Of a DNA stretch of 64,000 nucleotides, positions 42,578 through 49,198 are shown piece by piece (position 1 is the stretch's first letter; each line of letters begins with the position of its first letter). The DNA comes from Pseudomonas aylmerensis. Its GTDB lineage: Bacteria > Pseudomonadota > Gammaproteobacteria > Pseudomonadales > Pseudomonadaceae. Location of the stretch: assembly GCF_001702265.1 (NCBI RefSeq), contig NZ_MAUE01000048.1, forward strand, positions 1 through 64,000, in the 5' to 3' direction. Below the pieces are notes generated by a model. That model saw only the letters and a list, made by a program, of their open reading frames with translations, did not search any database and was not told where the DNA came from. A program made the position numbers and the translations under genes.

Positions 42578-43224
42578 TGTCGCATACCCTGGGCTTTCGC
42601 GAGCTCGGCCAGATGGACTATGAGCCCGTCTGGCACGCCATGCAGCGCTTCACCAATGAGCGCGGCAGCTCGGCCCCCGATGAGATCTGGCTGGTGGAAC
42701 ACCCGCCGGTATTTACCCAGGGCCAGGCCGGCAAGGCCGAACATCTGTTGTTGCCGGGTGATATTCCGGTGGTGCAGGTCGACCGAGGTGGCCAAGTGAC
42801 TTACCATGGGCCGGGTCAACTGGTGGCGTACCTGCTGCTGGACGTACGCAAGCTTGGGTTTGGCGTACGCGACCTGGTGAGCCGCATGGAGGCTTGCCTG
42901 ATCGAGCTGTTGGCCAGTTACGGCGTGACTGCCGCGGCCAAGCCCGATGCACCCGGTGTGTATGTGGACGGCGCGAAAATCGCCTCCCTCGGTTTGCGCA
43001 TCCGCCACGGTTGTTCCTTTCATGGCCTGGCCTTGAACGTGGACATGGACCTGGCGCCGTTTCGGCGGATCAACCCGTGCGGTTACGCCGGGCTGGCGAT
43101 GACCCAACTGAGCGACCACGCCACACCGATTAAATTTGCCGAGGTAAGTGCCCGGCTGCGTGCGCAGCTCGTCAAACACCTCGACTATGCTGAGCAGACG
43201 ACCCTCACGGGCGGAATCGACTGA
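42577..43224 (+). CDS. lipB: Octanoyl-ACP:protein octanoyltransferase
   Basis: A 215-residue LipB. The ATG at 42577 overlaps the previous TGA (TGATG); a GTG one codon upstream is unlikely. Motifs include VDRGGQVTYHGPGQLVAYLLLD and the catalytic Lys in DGAKIASLGLRI. A Cys-containing segment (NPCGYAGLAMTQL) completes the site. It transfers octanoate from ACP to lipoyl domains in the cytosol, the substrate for LipA encoded two bases later. Confidence 0.97.
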   Translation: MSHTLGFRELGQMDYEPVWHAMQRFTNERGSSAPDEIWLVEHPPVFTQGQAGKAEHLLLPGDIPVVQVDRGGQVTYHGPGQLVAYLLLDVRKLGFGVRDLVSRMEACLIELLASYGVTAAAKPDAPGVYVDGAKIASLGLRIRHGCSFHGLALNVDMDLAPFRRINPCGYAGLAMTQLSDHATPIKFAEVSARLRAQLVKHLDYAEQTTLTGGID

Positions 43225-43226
43225 TT

Positions 43227-44252
43227 ATGACTACTGATGCAGTGCAAACCATGATCCCGACGCTGGACATCACCGAGCGTCCGGCCCCGGCCCCGCGTGC
43301 CAAGGTGGAAGCCGGCGTCAAGCTGCGCGGCGCCGAGAAGGTTGCACGCATCCCGGTCAAGATCATCCCGACCACCGAACTGCCGAAGAAGCCTGACTGG
43401 ATTCGCGTGCGCATCCCGGTTTCGCCGGAAGTCGACCGTATCAAGGCCCTGCTGCGCAAACACAAGCTGCACAGCGTGTGCGAAGAAGCCTCCTGCCCGA
43501 ACCTGGGTGAGTGCTTCTCCGGCGGCACCGCCACGTTCATGATCATGGGTGATATCTGCACCCGTCGTTGCCCGTTCTGCGACGTCGGCCACGGCCGGCC
43601 GAAGCCACTGGACGTCAACGAACCGGAAAGCCTGGCCATCGCCATCGCCGACCTGAAACTCAAGTACGTGGTGATCACCTCGGTAGACCGCGACGACCTG
43701 CGTGACGGCGGTGCCCAGCACTTTGCCGACTGCATCCGCGAAATCCGCAAACTGTCGCCGAACGTGATGCTCGAAACCCTGGTGCCCGACTACCGTGGCC
43801 GCATGGACGTAGCGCTGGAAATCACCGCTGCCGAGCCGCCGGATGTGTTCAACCACAACCTGGAAACCGTGCCACGCCTGTACAAGGCCGCGCGCCCGGG
43901 TTCGGACTACCAGTGGTCGCTGACCCTGCTGCAGAAATTCAAGCAGATGATGCCGCACATCCCGACCAAATCCGGCCTGATGCTGGGCTTGGGCGAGACT
44001 GACGACGAAGTGATCGAAGTCATGAAGCGCATGCGCGAACACGACATCGACATGCTGACCCTCGGCCAGTACCTGCAGCCGTCCCGCAGCCACTTGCCGG
44101 TCCAGCGCTTCGTGCACCCGGACACCTTCGCCTGGTTCGCCGAGGAAGGCTACAAGATGGGCTTCAAGAACGTCGCCTCGGGTCCGCTGGTACGTTCCTC
44201 GTACCACGCTGACGAACAGGCCAAGCTGGTCAAGGCCAGCCTGGTTTCGTAA
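43227..44252 (+). CDS. lipA: Lipoyl synthase
   Basis: A 341-residue radical-SAM enzyme. It carries both cluster motifs: the auxiliary C-x4-C-x5-C (CEEASCPNLGEC) and the SAM-cluster C-x3-C-x2-C (CTRRCPFC). The end includes the serine-ligand region GPLVRSSYHADEQ. It inserts two sulfur atoms into octanoyl-lysine to make lipoate. It is likely co-transcribed with lipB. Confidence 0.98.
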   Translation: MTTDAVQTMIPTLDITERPAPAPRAKVEAGVKLRGAEKVARIPVKIIPTTELPKKPDWIRVRIPVSPEVDRIKALLRKHKLHSVCEEASCPNLGECFSGGTATFMIMGDICTRRCPFCDVGHGRPKPLDVNEPESLAIAIADLKLKYVVITSVDRDDLRDGGAQHFADCIREIRKLSPNVMLETLVPDYRGRMDVALEITAAEPPDVFNHNLETVPRLYKAARPGSDYQWSLTLLQKFKQMMPHIPTKSGLMLGLGETDDEVIEVMKRMREHDIDMLTLGQYLQPSRSHLPVQRFVHPDTFAWFAEEGYKMGFKNVASGPLVRSSYHADEQAKLVKASLVS

Positions 44253-44284
44253 GCCGGCCCCGATCCAATTGTAGAAGCCGGTTT

Positions 44285-44374
44285 GTGTGGGAGCTGGCTT
44301 GCCTGCGATAGCCTCACCTCGGTGCATCTGTTGCATCGAAGTGTCCGCATCGCCGGCAAGCCAGCTCCTACAGT
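44285..44374. repeat. REPIN (type GTGGGAGCTGGCTTGCCTGCGAT)
   Basis: TGTGGGAGCTGGCTTGCCTGCGAT and the inverted ATCGCCGGCAAGCCAGCTCCTACA bracket about 40 bases between lipA and the LD-carboxypeptidase gene. Confidence 0.9.
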
Positions 44375-44405
44375 TGTTTCTGCGTCACCGATACGGAGAG
44401 CATGG

Positions 44406-45338
44406 ATGACCACTCAACTCGCGGCCGCCGTACCTGCTTTACGCAGTGAAGGCACCATCGCCCTGATCGCCCCCGCCGGCCCTGCCGCGCTGGACGTTGA
44501 AAAAGCCGGGCAATGGATGCGTGCCCGTGGCTACGACCTGCGAATCTTTCCCGGTGTGTATGAGCGCGACGGCTACCTGGCCGGCAGCGATGACGTGCGC
44601 CTGCATGACCTCCATACCGCCTTCGCCGACCCTGAAATCGATGCGATCTTCTGCCTGCGCGGAGGCTATGGCACGCCGCGCTTGCTCGATCGCCTGGATT
44701 TCGACCTGCTGCGCGCCAATCCTAAGCCGTTCGTGGGTTACAGCGACATCACCGCGGTGCACCTGGCGATCAGCCGCTACGCCGGTTTCGTGACCTTCCA
44801 CGGGCCGATGCTCAATGCCGACCTGCTCGGCGACAAGCAACAACCCACCGAGTCTTCCTTGTTCAGCCTGCTGCGCGGCCAGCTGGGCAGCGGCAGCCTG
44901 TTGGCGCACCCGGTGGCGTACCCGTTGACCACGATTGAGCCTGGCATTGCGTGTGGGCGCTTGCTGGGTGGCAACCTGTCGATGATCGCCGCGGTCATGG
45001 GCACCCCGTTTGAAATCGACGCGCAGGGCATCATCCTGCTGATCGAGGACGTCAACGAGCCCATCTACCGCATCGACCGCCTGCTGACGCACCTGCGCCT
45101 GGCGGGCAAGCTTGCACAAGTGGCCGGTGTGCTGGTGGGGGATGTGGCGGGTGTGGACGCTGTGGCGCTGGAGCGCCTGCTTAAACAGACCTTCGCCCCA
45201 TTGGGCATTCCGGTGTTGTCTGGCTGGCGCAGCGGGCATTGCGACCCGAACCTGACGCTGCCGATGGGCGCGCTGGTGCGGTTGGATGCGGGGGAGAAGC
45301 GGTTGGTGCTGGAGCAGGATGTCGTGCTCAAAGGCTGA
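44406..45338 (+). CDS. LD-carboxypeptidase (S66, LdcA-like, murein tetrapeptide)
   Basis: A 310-residue S66 family peptidase from the ATG at 44406 (MTTQLAAAVPALRSEG), with a GGAGAG site; the upstream open region is REP sequence. The nucleophile Ser is in KPFVGYSDITAVHLA, and the Glu/His partners are expected in GCLLGGNL-like and GWRSGHCDPN segments (GRLLGGNLSMIA, LSGWRSGHCDPN). The enzyme cuts the L,D bond of tetrapeptides during murein recycling in the cytosol. That matches mpl elsewhere in the window. It has no signal peptide. Confidence 0.92.
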   Translation: MTTQLAAAVPALRSEGTIALIAPAGPAALDVEKAGQWMRARGYDLRIFPGVYERDGYLAGSDDVRLHDLHTAFADPEIDAIFCLRGGYGTPRLLDRLDFDLLRANPKPFVGYSDITAVHLAISRYAGFVTFHGPMLNADLLGDKQQPTESSLFSLLRGQLGSGSLLAHPVAYPLTTIEPGIACGRLLGGNLSMIAAVMGTPFEIDAQGIILLIEDVNEPIYRIDRLLTHLRLAGKLAQVAGVLVGDVAGVDAVALERLLKQTFAPLGIPVLSGWRSGHCDPNLTLPMGALVRLDAGEKRLVLEQDVVLKG

Positions 45339-45378
45339 GTTTGATGTTGCCTGTCACGCCGTCTTCGCAGGCAAGCCA

Positions 45379-45757
45379 CACATTTGGAATGCACTCCCCT
45401 GTGGGAGCTGGCTTGCCTGCGATGGCGGTAGTTGCCTTACGACGCTCTATCGGGTCTGCATTGACTCCAGCAGTTTCACTGTCGGATAGCCAGCTCCACA
45501 TTTGGAATGCATTCCCCCGTGGGAGCTGGCTTGCCTGCGATAGCGGTAGTTGCCTTACGACGCTCTACCGGTTCTGCAGCGACTCCAGCAGTTTTACCGT
45601 CGGATAGCCATCTGCCGGCCAGCCAGCTCCCACATTTGGAATGCATTCCCCCGTGGGAGCTGGCTTGCCTGCGATAGCGGTATTTGCCTTACGACGCCCT
45701 ACCGGTTCTGCAGCGACTCCAGCAGTTTTACCGTCGGATAGCCATCCGCCGGCCAGC
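45379..45757. repeat. Threefold tandem repeat of a REP half plus the 3' end of the neighbouring gene
   Basis: Units begin with CACATTTGGAATGC at 45379, 45497 and 45631 (periods 118 and 134 bp). Each holds GTGGGAGCTGGCTTGCCTGCGAT, a spacer, and the reverse of the last codons and stop of the leftward transglycosylase gene. Only the third unit is joined to the full gene. Units 2 and 3 differ by about three bases. Unit 1 is older (about ten changes), and its join lacks 16 bases. Junctions fall at a REP-like CCAGCTCC(C)ACA. Small open frames across this block are artefacts of the repetition. Confidence 0.9.
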
Positions 45758-47024
45758 CCAGCGCCTGCTGCGCTGCACGAATCGCCTTGCGCGTGTTGGC
45801 GCCGATGATGCCGTCCGGGTTGCCGGCTTCATAGCCTTTGGCGCTCAGCGCCGTCTGCAGGTCTATGCGCTGGGAGCGACTCAGCGGCAGCTCATCCTTG
45901 GGCCAATCGCCACGAATCACGCCGCCGCCGGCGAAGCGCTCTGACAGCAGCCCCACCGCCAATGCATAGGACGACGAGTTGTTGTACTTGAGGATCGCGC
46001 GGAAGTTATCCAGCACCAGGAACGCCGGCCCACGGTAGCCGGCCGGCAGCAGCAGGGCGGCAGATAACGAGTCGACGTTCGGTGGCAGGCTCGCGCCAGG
46101 TGGCAACTGAATCCCCAACTTCAGCCAGTCGGCCACGCTTTTGCGGATGCCGCCATCAGCCAGTGCATAGTCGAAGTTCGCCGGCAATTGCTTGACTTCA
46201 AAGCCCCACGGCTGGCCTTTCTGCCAGCCGGAGCTTTGCAGGTAATGCGCGGTGGAGGCGAGGGCATCGGCCGGGCTGTTCCAGATGTCGCGGCGACCGT
46301 CGCCGTCGAAGTCCACGGCGTGGGTGTTGTAGGTCGTCGGGATGAACTGGGTCTGGCCCATGGCGCCGGCCCAGGAGCCTTTCATCTGGTCGGCCTGGAT
46401 ATCGCCGTGCTGGATGATCTGCAGCGCCGCGAGCAATTGCGCCTGGGCAAAGGCCGGGCGACGGCCTTCATAGGCGAGGGTCGCCAGGGAGCGGATCACG
46501 GAGTTGTTGCCCTGGAACTGGCCGAAGTTACTCTCCATGCCCCACACCGATACCAGTGCCTGACGGTCGACGCCGTAGCGTTGTTCGATGCTTTGCAGGG
46601 TGTCGGCGTACTTGATCAGCAGCGCCTGGCCATTGCGCACACGCACCGGCGACAGCGCGCCGTCGAGGTATTCCCACACTGGACGGGAAAATTCCGGCTG
46701 GCTGCGGTCGGCACGAATCACGGCCATGTCGGGGGTGACATTGGCGAAGGCATTGTCGAACACGGCGGCAGTGATGCCGGCCTGCAGGGCTTGCACACGG
46801 AAGCCAGCCTGCCATTCGGCAAAGGTCTGGGTCGGTTGGATATCGAGGTTGTCCACGGCCAGCGGGGCGACGACGGCGGGCGCTGCGACAGGGGCGGTCT
46901 GGAGCGTCGGCAGGGGCTGGGCGTCAGCAGCGGTGGGTTTTTCCGCGCAGGCGACAAGCAGAATGAGGCTGGAGGCAGCGATCAATTGGCGAAGGTGCCA
47001 ACGACGGGAAAGACTAGAGGGCAT
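45699..47024 (-). CDS. MltB-like lytic transglycosylase lipoprotein with peptidoglycan-binding domain
   Basis: A 441-residue protein with lipobox LVAC (Cys26). An Ala/Pro-rich linker (27-55) leads to an MltB-type catalytic domain (about 65-365) with Glu164 in WGMESNFGQF and GAMGQTQFIPTTYNTHAVDFDGDGRRD. A C-terminal PG_binding_1 domain (about 375-440) ends in GYPTVKLLESLQNR. It is the second MltB-fold enzyme in 7 kb but only distantly similar to the first. It probably acts on glycan strands from the outer-membrane side. The last 20 codons are duplicated downstream. Confidence 0.93.
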   Translation of the reverse strand: MPSSLSRRWHLRQLIAASSLILLVACAEKPTAADAQPLPTLQTAPVAAPAVVAPLAVDNLDIQPTQTFAEWQAGFRVQALQAGITAAVFDNAFANVTPDMAVIRADRSQPEFSRPVWEYLDGALSPVRVRNGQALLIKYADTLQSIEQRYGVDRQALVSVWGMESNFGQFQGNNSVIRSLATLAYEGRRPAFAQAQLLAALQIIQHGDIQADQMKGSWAGAMGQTQFIPTTYNTHAVDFDGDGRRDIWNSPADALASTAHYLQSSGWQKGQPWGFEVKQLPANFDYALADGGIRKSVADWLKLGIQLPPGASLPPNVDSLSAALLLPAGYRGPAFLVLDNFRAILKYNNSSSYALAVGLLSERFAGGGVIRGDWPKDELPLSRSQRIDLQTALSAKGYEAGNPDGIIGANTRKAIRAAQQALGWPADGYPTVKLLESLQNR

Positions 47025-47085
47025 GCACAGGTCCAGGGATTACAAATCAGGTGCAGACCTTATCATGCCAGAGGGGCGCTTGCCT

Positions 47086-47250
47086 TCAGGCAGCCAGAAA
47101 GTAAGAAGCCTCCCAGCTATTAGACTGGAAGGCTTCGCGGCGGTAGCTGCCTTTGCCCTTGCCGGCGCGTTCCTGACGGCTGCGGAACAGTGGCTGGGCG
47201 ATGATGGATTTGGCCTTGTTGGGGCCATGCTTGGATGGCTTTTTGCTCAT
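47086..47250 (-). CDS. arfA: Alternative ribosome-rescue factor A
   Basis: A 54-residue protein (MSKKPSKHGPNKAKSIIAQP...) carrying the ArfA core PLFRSRQERAGKGKGSY. ArfA binds ribosomes stalled without a stop codon and recruits RF2. The ATG at 47250 is chosen; upstream in-frame codons do not resemble the family. A hairpin lies inside the reading frame near the 3' end, as in E. coli, where it truncates the message so that the protein is tagged by tmRNA unless trans-translation fails. It lies between holA and the transglycosylase gene. Confidence 0.9.
   Translation of the reverse strand: MSKKPSKHGPNKAKSIIAQPLFRSRQERAGKGKGSYRREAFQSNSWEASYFLAA
47105..47136 (-). promoter_or_regulatory. Intra-ORF arfA hairpin (terminator/RNase III type)
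   Basis: On the minus strand, GAAGCCTTCCAG and CTGGGAGGCTTC form a 12-bp stem (one G-T pair) with an 8-base loop, followed by TTACTTT. It covers roughly codons 39-48 of arfA. Termination or cleavage here would make a nonstop mRNA, the known autoregulatory device of ArfA. Confidence 0.82.
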
Positions 47251-47347
47251 GGTCGGTACTCTCGTGGGGTGGGGCAACGGCGCAAATAATCTGCCGAAGT
47301 TGCGCCGCTGTAAAGCCCGCTGATATGTCAGACCGTACGCCATAACT

Positions 47348-47418
47348 TGTAGGAGCCTGCTTGCCGGCGATAGCGTTCTTGGCCTAGGGACTCATCGCCG
47401 GCCAGCCGGCGCCTGCAG
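47348..47418. repeat. REPIN (type TAGGAGCCTGCTTGCCGGCGAT)
   Basis: TGTAGGAGCCTGCTTGCCGGCGAT and inverted ATCGCCGGCCAGCCGGCGCCTGCA bracket a short centre just after the holA stop. Confidence 0.85.
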
Positions 47419-47427
47419 GGCGCTGGG

Positions 47428-48465
47428 TTATTCGGCGGGCAATGTCAGCCGCTGGCCGGCCATCAACAGCGACAGGCGACTCAGGCTCATCCATGGCGAA
47501 CCGGCCGCTTGGCCCTTGATCTGCGCATCGATGCGCTGCGCTTCCAGCAGCAGTTGCGCCCAGCGTTGCGCCGAGTGCCGTTGCAGGGCTTTGCTCATCA
47601 GGGGTTTGCGCTTGTCCCATACCGGCGGCCGGGCCTGGCTGAAGCATTTGTCCAGCGGCGTGCCCTGGCTGTATTGCAGGGAGATATTGGCCAGTACCCG
47701 CAGTTCGCGAGCCAGCGCCCAGAGAATCACCGGTGGCTCGACGCCTTCGCCGCGCAGGCCTTCGAGCATGCGCAGGGCGTGGGCAGGTTCACCGTTGAGG
47801 ATCGCGTCCACCAGCCCGAACACGTCAAAACGCGCACTGTCGGCCACGGCGCCCTGGACGGTCTCGACGGTAATCTGCCCGTCTTCGGCCATCAGCTTGA
47901 GCTTCTCGATCTCCTGGGCGGCGGCAAGCAGGTTGCCTTCCACGCGGGCGGCGATCAGCTCCACGGCGTCCTGGGTCGCCGACAGGCCGGATTGGGACAG
48001 GCGCTGGCGAATCCATTGCGGCAACTGGTTGCTGTCCACCGGCCAGATCTGGATGAACTGGGTTTGCGCCCCTTCCACCAGGGCCTTGCCCCACTTGGTT
48101 TTCTGCGCGCTGCCGTCAAGCTTGGGCAGGCTGATCAACAGCACCGTGTCCTCGGCGGGGCGCGAGCAGTATTCCATCAGGGCGGCCGCGCCTTTGTCGC
48201 CGGGCTTGCCCGAAGGCAGGCGCAGTTCCAGCAGGCGCTTTTCGGCAAACAGCGACATGCTCGCGCCGGCTTGCAGCAACGTGCCCCAGTCGAAACTGGC
48301 GTCGGCGCTGAAGACCTGGCGTTCATCGAAGCCTTGCTGGCGTGCGGCGGTGCGAATCGCGTCGGCGGCTTCCTGGCACAGCAGCGGGTCATCACCGCTG
48401 ACAATGTAGACAGGCGCGAGGCCACCTTGCAGGTGTTTGGCGAGTTGGGCGGGGGCGAGTTTCAT
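47428..48465 (-). CDS. holA: DNA polymerase III delta subunit
   Basis: A 345-residue clamp-loader subunit with the N-terminal pattern MKLAPAQLAKHLQGGLAPVYIVSGDDPLLCQEAADAIR and the long AAA+-like region (ERRLLELRLPSGKPGDKG, LISLPKLDGSAQKTKWGKAL). A collar domain (about 215-340) completes it. Delta opens the beta sliding clamp. It lies 40 bases after lptE in the leuS-lptE-holA group, the usual order in gammaproteobacteria. Confidence 0.97.
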   Translation of the reverse strand: MKLAPAQLAKHLQGGLAPVYIVSGDDPLLCQEAADAIRTAARQQGFDERQVFSADASFDWGTLLQAGASMSLFAEKRLLELRLPSGKPGDKGAAALMEYCSRPAEDTVLLISLPKLDGSAQKTKWGKALVEGAQTQFIQIWPVDSNQLPQWIRQRLSQSGLSATQDAVELIAARVEGNLLAAAQEIEKLKLMAEDGQITVETVQGAVADSARFDVFGLVDAILNGEPAHALRMLEGLRGEGVEPPVILWALARELRVLANISLQYSQGTPLDKCFSQARPPVWDKRKPLMSKALQRHSAQRWAQLLLEAQRIDAQIKGQAAGSPWMSLSRLSLLMAGQRLTLPAE

Positions 48466-48504
48466 AGGCAGGGCGAACGGGGCGCCTGGGGCGCCCCGTC
48501 GGGC

Positions 48505-49110
48505 TTACTCGACTGGGACTTCAACAGGCGACTGTTTCGGCGTGTTGTCTTCGTACTCTTGCGCCGCTTTCAGCGCGTCGGCATCGGCCTTGGCCTTGTC
48601 GTCAGCGCGTTGTTGCAAGGTCGCGAGTTGTTCCGGGGTGATCATCGACAGGCGCAGGACCATGCGCTGTACCAGCTCACGACGCATTTCCTTGCGCACC
48701 TGGATGATTTCGGAGTCCGAGCCCACGAGGTTGTTGCCGTCGTGGCTGACGATTTTCTGCACCTGGATATCGTCATTCATCAAGGGCAGGTGATCGCGAC
48801 CCTGGACTTCAAAGCTGAGCACGGTGCTTAGTTCGATGTCAGAGGCACGGCCGGCGCTGGCGTAGCTCAGGTTGCGCTGGGTGTCTTTTTCATTGGCCAG
48901 GAACAGCTTGTAGGTCGCGCCGGTGTAGACGTGAACGCCGCTGTTTTCCAGGACCTGACGCAGCTGGGTGACGGTTTCGCTGTAGGCGTCGCGGGCACTG
49001 ACGTCCAGTTCCTTGATCGCCAGTTCGTTGGTGCCGGTACCGCGCAGCTGGAAGCCGCAAGCGCTCAGCAGCACGGCGAGGCCCATAACCAGCAGGTTGC
49101 GTTTGATCAT
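48505..49110 (-). CDS. lptE: LPS-assembly lipoprotein LptE
   Basis: A 201-residue lipoprotein; lipobox LSAC with Cys18, followed by GFQLRGTG, the typical LptE start. It plugs the LptD barrel in the outer membrane and is needed for LPS insertion. The C-terminal 30 residues (KAKADADALKAAQEYEDNTPKQSPVEVPVE) are a charged tail beyond the core fold, as in other pseudomonads. It lies between leuS and holA. Confidence 0.96.
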   Translation of the reverse strand: MIKRNLLVMGLAVLLSACGFQLRGTGTNELAIKELDVSARDAYSETVTQLRQVLENSGVHVYTGATYKLFLANEKDTQRNLSYASAGRASDIELSTVLSFEVQGRDHLPLMNDDIQVQKIVSHDGNNLVGSDSEIIQVRKEMRRELVQRMVLRLSMITPEQLATLQQRADDKAKADADALKAAQEYEDNTPKQSPVEVPVE

Positions 49111-49198
49111 TTTGTTGCTCCCCTTGAAACCATGTGGGCCTTATCGAGGCCCTGAAGGCTTTGTTCGGCGCAGGGCTCAAGCCCTGCGCCCGATCCGA

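Noticed and set aside
45379..45757. CRISPR-like tandem repeats
   Set aside because: The repeat units are over 100 bp, contain gene-tail and REP sequence, and have no short spacers or cas genes.
45239..45944. Several small rightward frames with near-identical translations (such as GSWLACDSG...LTTLYRFCSDSSSFTVG)
   Set aside because: They arise because the repeated unit at 45379-45757 is translated in the wrong strand. The real coding content is the leftward gene tail.
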